From the NCBI RefSeq assembly GCF_010858045.1, contig NZ_JAAGVC010000005.1, forward strand, positions 229,015 through 293,014: a DNA stretch of 64,000 bases. The letters are read 5' to 3'. The DNA is from Nocardia cyriacigeorgica. GTDB lineage: Bacteria; Actinomycetota; Actinomycetes; Mycobacteriales; Mycobacteriaceae. A model generated the notes under the pieces. It saw only the letters and a list, made by a program, of their open reading frames with translations. It was not told the DNA's origin and ran no database searches. A program made the position numbers and the translations under genes. This document shows, piece by piece, positions 37,016-45,800 of the stretch (the stretch's first letter is position 1; every line of letters begins with the position of its first letter).

Positions 37016-37059
37016 CGATGCAGTGTAGGGCGCGGCGCGTCCGGCGACAAGGGGATGCG

Positions 37060-37935
37060 ATGTCGATATCAGGGTCACCACCGACCCGCCGGGTGATCGC
37101 GGTGGTCGAGCTGCTGATCGAATCCGAGCGGGCGATGAACGCCTCGGAGATCGCGGCGGCACTGTCGTTGGCGCGCGCCACCGTCACGGCCGTCCTGGCA
37201 GAGCTCGCCGCTGCGGGGTGGGTTCGCCGTGACGGTGATCTGCGGTACCGGCCGGGGCCCGCGTTGGCGCGGTTGTCACCGGGGCCGCCCGCTGACATCG
37301 GCGCCGCCCATACCGAACTGGCGGCATTGGCCGCGGCCGCCGGTTGCGGCGCCACCCTCAGCCGGATCGACAGTGACCGGCTGACGGTGGTGGCCAAGCA
37401 GTATTCGGGCGAGCGGGTGGTGCCCGGTTTGACTGTCGGGCAATCGCTTCCACTGTCCTACCCGGCCGGAGCGGCGGTGATGCCGTGGCGCGCGGAAGCC
37501 GAACGCCGCGCATGGCTGGCGAGCGTGTCGGGTCCGGCTCGTCGCGCGGCCCCGGCCCTGCTGCGGTTCGTGGCCGACAACGGCTATGCGGTGTTCCGGC
37601 CCGATGCCGACGATGCCGGACTGGTCGACGTCCTCGCCGATCTGCTCGGCGCGGTCGGTGCCGAGGTGCTGCAACCCCAGTTGCGATCGCGGGTGCTGCG
37701 GCAGCTGTCGCGGCTGACCGCGCGGCCCTACACCGCCGCCGATATCGACTCGGCGGAGGCGCTGCCGGTCAGTTACCTGTCCGCACCGGTGTTCGACGGT
37801 GCGGCGGCACCCTATGAGGTGCAGATCGGTCCGCTGTTGCCCGCCGTCGGCCCGGCCGAGCGGGCGAGGTATATCGCCGCGATTCGAGCGGGCGCGCAGG
37901 CGATGTCGGCGGCGCTCGGGGAGCAGGCGAGGTAG
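37060..37935 (+). CDS. IclR-like transcriptional regulator
   Basis: A 291-aa protein. The winged helix-turn-helix is RRVIAVVELLIESERAMNASEIAAALSLARATVTAVLAELAAAGWVRRDGDLRYRPG (about 9-65). The rest resembles an IclR effector domain (GATLSRIDSDRLTVVAKQYSGE, LPLSYPAGAAVMPW) but is divergent. It probably controls the divergent SDR/oxidoreductase unit. I choose the ATG at 37060; the frame is open from 37018, inside the promoter region. Confidence 0.8.
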   Translation: MSISGSPPTRRVIAVVELLIESERAMNASEIAAALSLARATVTAVLAELAAAGWVRRDGDLRYRPGPALARLSPGPPADIGAAHTELAALAAAAGCGATLSRIDSDRLTVVAKQYSGERVVPGLTVGQSLPLSYPAGAAVMPWRAEAERRAWLASVSGPARRAAPALLRFVADNGYAVFRPDADDAGLVDVLADLLGAVGAEVLQPQLRSRVLRQLSRLTARPYTAADIDSAEALPVSYLSAPVFDGAAAPYEVQIGPLLPAVGPAERARYIAAIRAGAQAMSAALGEQAR

Positions 37936-38008
37936 CGCAGGGACCAACATCGCGGGGCCGGGTGCGCACTCGACGGCGATGACACACCGCGTCCGGGCGG
38001 AGAGCTCG

Positions 38009-38719
38009 TCAGCGGGACGGGTTCTCGCTGCTCCGGCCGGCATCCGGTGGTGGCGAGGTGGCGTCGTCGGTCAGCAATGCGACCACCGATTCGGCGGTCC
38101 AGGCCAGGTCGGCGCCGGGTCGGGAGGCGAGGTAGGCGGCGGTGCGCTGGATCGTCCAGCCGTGCGAGGCGATCAGTCCGTGCGCCAGGTGTCGCAGGTA
38201 GGCCGGGGCGGGCGGGTTGCCGGGCACGGCGTGGCTGCCCCAGGGCGCGGTGAAGGTGAGGATCGGGTAACCGTCGCGGACGCCGGCGTGCACCAGGGTT
38301 TCGTACCGGCCAGGGCCGAAGCTCGCGCGCCCGGTGCCGAGCGCGAGGGAGAAATCCAGGTCGGTGCCGGGTTCGCGGTACATCTCCTGGGCGGCGATAT
38401 CGCTGAACTGGGCGGCGGTGAGCAGGTAGGCGTGGGCGGCGGTGTGGTCGGCGACATCCGGGTCGTAGAAGGCGCGCCCGCCGGTCCAGATGGCCGATTC
38501 GGTGGCGAAGTACAGCAGTCCGGGCAACAGCAGCGGCACCGACCGCAGTGGCGGACTCGGGTCCCGGCAGCCCGGCAGGGTCATCACCCCGCCGTTGGGT
38601 GCACCCCCGCGCAGGTAGTAGTCGAGGCGGCGCGGGTTCATATTCGAGCCGTAACTGGCGTACCAGACCAGCTCCGGTCTGCCGGTTTCCGCACTCCCGG
38701 CGGTCGCGTCGGCCATCAC
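38009..38719 (-). CDS. Gamma-glutamylcyclotransferase-fold protein
   Basis: A 236-aa protein with the N-terminal WYASYGSNMNPRRL block, the YGSN(L/M) phosphate/substrate loop of the GGCT/AIG2-like fold, followed by AFYDPD and AHAYLLTAAQFSDIAAQEM. In databases such actinobacterial proteins are often called histone deacetylase by error. The substrate is unknown; a gamma-glutamyl compound is possible. The start is GTG at 38719 or the next codon, ATG at 38716. It lies 29 bases downstream of lexA on the same strand. Confidence 0.75.
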   Translation of the reverse strand: MMADATAGSAETGRPELVWYASYGSNMNPRRLDYYLRGGAPNGGVMTLPGCRDPSPPLRSVPLLLPGLLYFATESAIWTGGRAFYDPDVADHTAAHAYLLTAAQFSDIAAQEMYREPGTDLDFSLALGTGRASFGPGRYETLVHAGVRDGYPILTFTAPWGSHAVPGNPPAPAYLRHLAHGLIASHGWTIQRTAAYLASRPGADLAWTAESVVALLTDDATSPPPDAGRSSENPSR

Positions 38720-38748
38720 GCGCCCGCCGGGACCCTGCTCATGGCGTC

Positions 38749-39486
38749 TCAGATCTTGCGGATGACGGTGACGACCTTGCCGAGGATCTGGGCGTCGTTA
38801 CCGGGGATGGGCTCGAAATGCGGGTTGTGCGGCATCAGCCAGACGTCCTTGCCCGTGCGCTTGAACGTCTTCACCGTGGCCTCGCCCTCGATCATGGCCG
38901 CGACGATATCGCCGTTCTCGGCGACATTCTGCTGCCGGACCACCACCCAGTCGCCGTCGCAGATGGCCGCGTCGACCATGGACTCACCGACCACCTTCAG
39001 CAGGAACAGCGAGCCGTCGCCGACCAACTCCTTCGGCAGCGGGAAGACATCTTCCACGGCCTGCTCGGCCAGGATCGGGCCACCGGCGGCGATCCGGCCC
39101 AGCACCGGGACGAAGGTGGGCACCGGACGATCGGAGTCGCCGGCCGCGAGGTCTTCGCCGCTGCTCTCCGCGCCCACCGCCGACAGGCTCGTCACGGCGC
39201 GCACCGCTTCGTCCAGGCCCCTGACGTCCACCGCGCGCGGACGATTCGGATCGCGACGCAGATAGCCCTTGCGTTCCAGGGTGCGTAACTGATGTGCCAC
39301 CGAGGAGGTGGAGGTGAGTCCGACCGCATCGCCGATCTCGCGGATGCTGGGCGGGTAGCCGCGCTCGCTCACCGAGCTGCGGATCACCTCCAGCACCTTC
39401 CGCTGACGCACGGTGAGATCCGTTCCGGTCCCGGCTGTTTCGGCGCCGAGACCGCTCCCGTCGCCCGTGCCGTCTGTCTGGCTCAC
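38749..39486 (-). CDS. lexA: SOS repressor LexA
   Basis: A 245-aa repressor-protease. The winged helix (25-90) reads [43 protein letters not shown]. The self-cleavage site is Ala134-Gly135 (RIAAGGP), and the catalytic dyad is Ser169 (VGESM) and Lys206 (TVKTF). RecA filaments trigger cleavage and release of SOS genes, including recA in this window. I choose the GTG at 39486; 32 upstream codons are open. Its own SOS box lies at 39579-39594. Confidence 0.96.
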   Translation of the reverse strand: MSQTDGTGDGSGLGAETAGTGTDLTVRQRKVLEVIRSSVSERGYPPSIREIGDAVGLTSTSSVAHQLRTLERKGYLRRDPNRPRAVDVRGLDEAVRAVTSLSAVGAESSGEDLAAGDSDRPVPTFVPVLGRIAAGGPILAEQAVEDVFPLPKELVGDGSLFLLKVVGESMVDAAICDGDWVVVRQQNVAENGDIVAAMIEGEATVKTFKRTGKDVWLMPHNPHFEPIPGNDAQILGKVVTVIRKI

Positions 39487-39578
39487 CGTTGCCGCCCTTT
39501 CGTGTCGGTGCCCGGCTCGACCGCGCCGTACCGGGAGTCGATGTCGTTCTCCGAATCTAGTCCGGTCGGCGCGATGTA

Positions 39579-39594
39579 TCAAACATCTGTTCGA
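39579..39594. promoter_or_regulatory. LexA box of lexA
   Basis: TCAAAC-ATCT-GTTCGA differs from the consensus TCGAAC-N4-GTTCGA by one base. It is 93 bases upstream of the lexA start, so lexA is probably autoregulated. Confidence 0.82.
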
Positions 39595-39656
39595 GCATGT
39601 CCGGCGTTTCTGCTGACTTTGTCGGTGCGCCGTGGTAGAAATCGAACATCAGTGCT

Positions 39657-39672
39657 TCGAACATGTGATCGA
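39657..39672. promoter_or_regulatory. Second LexA box, for the divergent membrane protein gene
   Basis: TCGAAC-ATGT-GATCGA has 11 of 12 consensus positions. Another half-site TCGAAC lies at 39642-39647. It is 104 bases upstream of the ATG at 39776. The arrangement with the lexA box 62 bases away suggests two separately repressed divergent promoters. Confidence 0.75.
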
Positions 39673-39775
39673 ATGAGGGTCGGGCGAGCGGCGAGTCCGC
39701 TGGTAGAGCGACCGGTCGCCGCGAAGGTGCGGCGGATGACAGCAACGACGGGGTATCACCACGGAGGTTTGTCCG

Positions 39776-40297
39776 ATGAGCACAGCGATCAGCGATATGG
39801 ACAGGGTGGCGTCCGGGCCCGAGGCCCGGGAGGCCGGACTCGACCTCGTTCCCGGCGCGGGCGGCGGGGTGGCAGCGGGCCGGCGGCACTCGCGGCCCGG
39901 TGCCACCGAGGGCGGGAGCGGCGAGCGAGGGTCCGTTGCCGTGCGGATCCGCCGGGCGCGCGGCACCCTGCGCACCCGCCAGGCGATCCATCGGCCCGCC
40001 GAGCGACGCCCACGTGGAGCGGGCCCCCGGGCAGCGGTGGTGCGCTACGACTCTCGTCCGGCCCGGCTCGCTCGGGCGGGATACCCGGCCGACTCCGCGC
40101 AACGGGTCGAGCAGGCTCAGGTCGGGTTCGCTGTCCTGGCGATCGCGGCTGTGCTGAGCGCGCTGGTGGTGACGGCGCTGATCGGCATCGCGCACCTACG
40201 GGCGGAGTCCGTTGCCCCGCAGCAGCATCCGCAAGGGCCCGCCGTCGTCGAGCCGGCGCTGTTGCCGGGTGATGTTGCGGCCGATGTGCCGCGCTGA
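39776..40297 (+). CDS. SOS-type single-pass membrane protein (ChiZ/DivS position, no LysM)
   Basis: A 173-aa protein divergent from lexA. It has a long basic, disordered N-terminus (about 1-115, rich in Arg, Gly, Ala, Pro) and one transmembrane helix (GFAVLAIAAVLSALVVTALIGIA, about 120-142). A short extracytoplasmic tail of 30 residues follows. The same locus in M. tuberculosis encodes ChiZ (Rv2719c), and in Corynebacterium DivS, both SOS-induced inhibitors of cell division. Unlike ChiZ, no LysM domain follows the helix. GGAGG precedes the ATG. Function as a division inhibitor is inferred from locus, LexA box and topology only. Confidence 0.7.
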   Translation: MSTAISDMDRVASGPEAREAGLDLVPGAGGGVAAGRRHSRPGATEGGSGERGSVAVRIRRARGTLRTRQAIHRPAERRPRGAGPRAAVVRYDSRPARLARAGYPADSAQRVEQAQVGFAVLAIAAVLSALVVTALIGIAHLRAESVAPQQHPQGPAVVEPALLPGDVAADVPR

Positions 40298-40424
40298 ATG
40301 CCCGAATGGCATCGAAGAACGGTCACCACGGGTGGCCGAATATATTGATCGACAACTGAAACACGTTGCTACTGTGCTGAACACCTGATCCAGGCACCAC
40401 CGCCGACAACTGAACCGGGGCCGC

Positions 40425-41681
40425 ATGACGTATCAGCACACTGCCGGAGTCCGTCTCCGGTTCCTCGCCAGGACCGCAGTCGTCCTCCTCTGCACGGTGT
40501 TCGCGCTCGCTCCCGTTCCGGTCGCGCAGGCGGCGCCGGCGTACGCGGCCTACCTCGATCTGCCGGCCGTCAACGATGACGGCTCCGGTGCCGGTGGCCT
40601 GAATCCCGCTCTGCCGCTGGACGCGACTACCCTGCGCACCGCGCTCGATCAGGCCAGATCCGACGGCATCCCAGCGGGCCGATACGCGACCCTGCTACAC
40701 CAGTACTGGCTCGTCGTCGCGACCGACAACGCCGGCATCGAGCTCGCGGCCTGGGCCCCGAACCGCGGCCCGGCCGCGGGCGAACGAATCTTCAACCAGG
40801 TCTACGTCAACTACCTGCGCCTGGCCTCGCAGCATCCAGAATTCTGGTGGGCCGCGCTGGCCGGAATCGCGGGCGGCTCCTTCGCTTCCGGCTACTTCGA
40901 CATGAGCGATGTGGGCCGGATGGTGGATCTGCCCGCCATCCATCAACTCGGCAACGCCGTCGCGGACCTGCTGCGCCACACGCCCGGCGAACTGGTGCGC
41001 GGACTACCCACCGATATCCGCCTGCTCGCCACCGAAGGCCCGCGCCTGACCACCGACGATCTGATCTGGTACCAGATCCGGTTGATGACCATGCAGAAAC
41101 ACATCTTCGTGGATCTGGTGCCGATGCACGAGGCCTACCTGGCTGACGGCCTGGCGGGCATCGAGGAGATGCACCGGGCCGGAATCCTCGACGACGGCCT
41201 GCGCGCCGCCTGGCACTCGGTGGCCTCCGGCACCCGCGCCGGATTCGTCGACGCGCTGATCCGGATGACCGACCGCGAACAGAACCACATCGTCGCCGAC
41301 CAGTGGGATGCCACCGCCACCGGACGCGGCGCCATGGGGCGCGTACTCACCTACGTCAGCACCCTCGCCGGTAAGGCGGGCGTGCCCGGGGTTCGGGCTC
41401 CTGGCGTCTTCGGACCCGCTACCGTCACCGTCGCGGTAGGCGACCGCACGCTGTCGCTGCGCACACCGCTGCCGGACTGGAACTGGGCCGACCGGGACGC
41501 CCGCTGGGCCTACATCACCGGCGATCTGGTGCCGCGCCATATCGACATGAAGTCCGATCCGGCCCTGGCGGCCACCGTCCTGGCGGAGCCGTTCTGGGAC
41601 AAACTGGCGCGCGGTCGCCTGCTCCAGCGCCTGCCCGATGTCCTCGCCGATATGACCACCCAGTGGCAGCTGAGCGGCTGA
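40425..41681 (+). CDS. Uncharacterised secreted 418-aa protein
   Basis: A signal peptide of about 36 residues ([23 protein letters not shown]) precedes a mostly helical domain rich in Trp, His and Asp: [68 protein letters not shown] and a C-terminal [17 protein letters not shown] do not recognise a named family. The regular HxxD/E-type residues could bind a metal or heme, which is speculation. It stands alone, 127 bases after the SOS membrane protein gene. Confidence 0.8.
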   Translation: MTYQHTAGVRLRFLARTAVVLLCTVFALAPVPVAQAAPAYAAYLDLPAVNDDGSGAGGLNPALPLDATTLRTALDQARSDGIPAGRYATLLHQYWLVVATDNAGIELAAWAPNRGPAAGERIFNQVYVNYLRLASQHPEFWWAALAGIAGGSFASGYFDMSDVGRMVDLPAIHQLGNAVADLLRHTPGELVRGLPTDIRLLATEGPRLTTDDLIWYQIRLMTMQKHIFVDLVPMHEAYLADGLAGIEEMHRAGILDDGLRAAWHSVASGTRAGFVDALIRMTDREQNHIVADQWDATATGRGAMGRVLTYVSTLAGKAGVPGVRAPGVFGPATVTVAVGDRTLSLRTPLPDWNWADRDARWAYITGDLVPRHIDMKSDPALAATVLAEPFWDKLARGRLLQRLPDVLADMTTQWQLSG

Positions 41682-41889
41682 CGCCGATAACCATCCGGTG
41701 CGCTCGCGGGGTGAGCAGCACCGGGGCGAACCCCGCGCGGGTATTCTCGAAGTGCTATGCGGGTATACCGGAGTTCGCCACGGGTGTACCCGCCGCCGGG
41801 TACCGTCCCGGCCCATGCGCTCGCCGGATGGCAGGCCCCGATCGGCCGGCGGTCCGGACGCGAGCGTACGCATCGACGAAGGATCTCGG

Positions 41890-42360
41890 ATGCACTGCCC
41901 GTACTGCCGGCACCCTGACTCCCGGGTGGTCGACTCGCGTGAGGCCGATGAAGGCGCGGCCATCCGTCGCAGACGTTCCTGCCCGGAATGCGGGCGGCGC
42001 TTCACCACGGTCGAAACCGCGATCCTGTCCGTGGTCAAACGCAGTGGTGTCACCGAACCGTTCAGCCGGGAAAAGGTCATTCGCGGTGTGCGCCGCGCCT
42101 GCCAGGGCCGCGAGGTCGACGACGACGCGCTGAACCTGCTGGCTCAGCAGGTGGAGGACACCGTCCGGGCCAAGGGTTCACCGGAGGTTCCGAGCCATGA
42201 GGTCGGACTGGCGATCCTCGGTCCGCTGCGCGATCTCGACGAAGTGGCGTACCTGCGGTTCGCGTCGGTCTACCGCTCCTTCACCTCGGCCGAGGATTTC
42301 GAACGCGAGATCCAGGGCATGCGTCAGGCGCGCGCCGCGGCCGTCGGCTCCGGCGACTGA
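41890..42360 (+). CDS. nrdR: Transcriptional repressor NrdR
   Basis: A 156-aa repressor of ribonucleotide reductase genes. A zinc ribbon with Cys3, Cys6, Cys31 and Cys34 (CPYC, CPEC) comes first, then the ATP-cone [29 protein letters not shown] region, which senses ATP/dATP. The ATG at 41890 begins [17 protein letters not shown], the family start; the frame is open about 190 bases upstream without family sequence. In mycobacteria nrdR is likewise near lexA. Confidence 0.96.
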   Translation: MHCPYCRHPDSRVVDSREADEGAAIRRRRSCPECGRRFTTVETAILSVVKRSGVTEPFSREKVIRGVRRACQGREVDDDALNLLAQQVEDTVRAKGSPEVPSHEVGLAILGPLRDLDEVAYLRFASVYRSFTSAEDFEREIQGMRQARAAAVGSGD

Positions 42361-42389
42361 GGGCTTCGGCCGACCGAGCGCTTCGCAGC

Positions 42390-42620
42390 TCAGATGCAGA
42401 TGCCCGGCGGGCACGAGCAGCTGAAGCTGCCCATGTGCTGCCCGGGGCAGATCGTGATCGAGCCGGAGCCGACGAGGCCCGCCAGTGGACGCAACCACAT
42501 CGTGAGGTTCGACGGCGACGCCACCGGCGCGGGCGCCTCCGCGCCCGCAGGTCCGGCGCCCGCAGTGGTCGCGAGCAGCAGACCCGCTCCGATTCCGATG
42601 CCGCCGATAACTTTTCGCAT
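42390..42620 (-). CDS. Small secreted protein with a four-cysteine tail
   Basis: A 76-aa protein: MRKVIGGIGIGAGLLLATTAGAGPAGAEA is a signal peptide with cleavage after about residue 28. The mature part has a Pro/Ser spacer and a C-terminal 20 residues with four cysteines (CPGQHMG, SCSCPPGIC). It could form disulfides or bind metal. No homologue recognised. I choose the ATG at 42620; nine upstream codons are open. It lies downstream of hrpA and converges with nrdR. Confidence 0.65.
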   Translation of the reverse strand: MRKVIGGIGIGAGLLLATTAGAGPAGAEAPAPVASPSNLTMWLRPLAGLVGSGSITICPGQHMGSFSCSCPPGICI

Positions 42621-42887
42621 GACCAACACATCCTCATGACCGGGCACGGGGCACGGCCCGGGTGGCAGTGGCGCGGCGGCGGTGTCCGTGGACTACCGTT
42701 CGCCGAACGCGGTACACCGACGACGGTAGACCGGGGCACCCGCGATCGGCGCGCCCCGTAATCCGCCGCCACCGATTCATGGGGCACGACACGGGCCCGA
42801 TGGCGGCTGGTGCGCGGCGATCGCTGACGGGATCGGCATCCGGCGATCCGTGGCAGTGACGTCCGGACGCCGATCAGGGGCGCGTGC

Positions 42888-45800
42888 TCAGCGCCGGATG
42901 GCGCCGATGGCCTTCTGGATCCGCTTGGCCGACACCGGGTACGGCGTGCCGAGTTTCTGCGCGAAGAGACTGACCCGCAGCTCCTCGATCATCCACCAGA
43001 TCTCGACCACGTCCGGCGCGTTCCTGCGCGGTTCGGGCAGCCCGGCCAGCAGCCGGTCGTAGGCCGCCAGTGCGGCGTCTACCTCGGCCATCGCCTGCCG
43101 GTCGCGCACCGCCGAACCTGGCAGCGCCTCGAGCCGCACCACCGCCGCCTGAAGATAGCGCGGCAGTTCACGCAGTCGCGCGCTGCCCCATTCGGAAATG
43201 AAGCCGTCGAACACCAGGTCCGCGAGCTGTGCCCGGACATCGTCGGCGATGTCGGCTTCGGTGGTGTTCGCCAAGGCCGTCGATACTCGGTGCGCCTGCG
43301 TGAGCACCGGCACCACCAGACGCACCATCCGCGCGGCCGCGCCGGCCAGCTCCGGCCGGACCTTCGCCACCAGAGCCTCGAACTGGTCGGGACCGCGCAC
43401 CGGTCCGCCGGCGGCCGCGATGAGTTCGTCGGCAGCGGCCGCCCGGCAATCGGCGACCAGCGCGTCCAGCGAGCCGTAGGGGTTCTGGCTCAGCACCAGG
43501 CGGTCGGCGGGGGACAGGCCTGTGGTGACCGTGCGCGGCGAGGTGGGAACGGCGCGCAAGATCAACTCCCGGGTGCCTGCCCGCATGGCAGCCGCTTGCT
43601 CGGCGGGTGAGCTCAGCACTCGCACGGCGACGCCCTCGTCCTCGGGGACCAGCGCCGGATAGCCGGTGATGGTCTGCCCGGCGACCTCCCGCTTCACGGT
43701 CGCCGGCACCGTACCGAGCGATTCCGCGGTCCACACGACCGCGGGGGCGCGCTCGGCGCCCGCGGTGGCGCGGGCGACCGATTGCGACACCTGTTCCGAG
43801 AGCCGGGTTTTCAGCCGCGCGAGGTTCTTGTCACGGGCCACAACCGTGCCGTCGGTATCGACGGCGGCGAAGGTCATCCGCAGATGATCCGGCAGCGCCG
43901 ACGGGTCCAGATCGTTCGGCGTGATGGGCACCGAGCCCAGCCGCGACAGCTCCCGCGCCAGCCCGGTGCGCAACGGTTCGGCCCTCGGGGTCAGCGCCGC
44001 CAGCGCCGCCGACGCGAAATCGGGGGCGGGTACGACCGCACGGCGCAGGTTCTTGGGCAGCGTCTTGATCAGCGCGGTCGCCAACTCCTCGCGCATGCCG
44101 GGCACCAGCCAGTCGAATCCCATGGCCCGCACATGCGCCAGCTGCGCCACCGGGATCCGTGCGGTGACGCCGTCATCGTCATTGCCGGGCTCGAACTGGT
44201 AGGTGAGCGGGAAACTCAGCTCGCCCTGGCGCCAGGCATCCGGGAAATCGGTCGGATCCAGTGGTGCCGCACCCTCGTTGACGACGGTGTCGGCGGTGAA
44301 GTCCAGCAGCGTGGGATCTGTGCGTTGTGCGGTGCGCCACCAGCTGTCGAAATGCCGGACGGAGACGATGTCGGCGGGCACCCGCCGGTCGTAGAACTCG
44401 AACAGCACTTCGTCGTCGACCAGGATGTCGCGGCGGCGCGCACGATGTTCGAGATCGGCGACGTCGTCGAGCAGTTCACGATTGCGGTGGAAGAACCCGT
44501 GATGGGTCTGCCATTCCCCCTGCACCAGGGCATGGCGCAGGAACAACTCACGCGAAACGACGGGGTCGATGCGGCTGTAGTCGACCGGGCGCTTCGTCAC
44601 CAGGGGGACGCCGTAGAGGGTGACGCGTTCATAGGCCCGGGCGACCCCGCGCTTGGACGACCAATGCGGCTCGGAATAGGTGCGTTTCACCAGATCACCG
44701 GCCAGGCGTTCGGCCCATTCCGGTTCCACCCGCGCGGCCATGCGGCCCCACAGCCGCGAGGTCTCCACCAGTTCCGCGGCCATCACCCAGCGCGGCGGCT
44801 TCTTCGCCAGCGACGAGCCGGGGAAGATCATGAACTTCGCCCCGCGCGCGCCGAGGAATTCGCGCGATTCGGCCTCCCGGACCCCGATATGCGACAGCAT
44901 GCCCGCCAACAGCGCCTGGTGGATCGCGGTGACGTCCCAGGGCAGCGTGTCGTCGCCCTCGACGGCGGCGGCCTTCGCCGGCTTGCCCGAGGTCTTGCCG
45001 CGCGCGCCCGCCTTCGCCGCGTGCTGCGTGCGCGCCGCATGGGTGTCGGTGTGCGCCGACCAGCCGAGACCCTTGGTGATGGTGCGCAGCTGCCCGTGCA
45101 GGTCCTGCCATTCGCGAATGCGGAGGTAATGCAGGAACTCCTCGCGGCACATGCGCCGGAACTGATTGGACGACAACGTTTTACGTTGCACCGACAGGTA
45201 GTCCCACAGGCGCAGGTACGCCAGGAAATCGGAATTCTCGACGACGAACCTTGCGTGCTTGGTGTCGGCGGCTTGCTGCTGATCGGCCGGCCGCTCGCGC
45301 ACATCCTGAATCGACAGCGCCGCCACGATGATCAGTACCTCGGCCAGACAGCCATCACGATGGGCCTGCACCAGCATCCGCGCCATCCGCGGATCCACCG
45401 GCAGGCGCGCCATCTCGCGCCCGACCGGCGTGAGCGACAGGCCGCCCTCGTCCTCGGATCGACGACGCGAACCGCGAGCGCGCGGCGCGCGTCCCGCGGG
45501 CGACGATCCGGTCGGCTCGCCGGAGTCGGCGGGCACGGCTGCGCTGTCCGCGTCCACCGATGCGTCCCGGCCGTGCTCGGTGCCATCGGCGGCGGTGGCG
45601 CGGGCGCTACCCTGGGCCGTGCCCGACGACCTGCGCGCAAGGGCACCCAGCTCCTCGAGCAGCGCGATGCCGTCGCGGATCGCGCGCGAATCCGGCGGCT
45701 CCACGAAGGGGAACTTCTCGATATCACCGAGGCCGAGCGCGGTCATCTGCAGGATGACCGCCGCCAGATTGGTGCGCAGAATCTCCGGATCGGTGAACAG

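Noticed and set aside
39642..39660. TCGAAC-N7-TTCGA as a third LexA box
   Set aside because: The 7-base spacer does not fit the 4-base spacer of the LexA dyad; only the half-site is noted.
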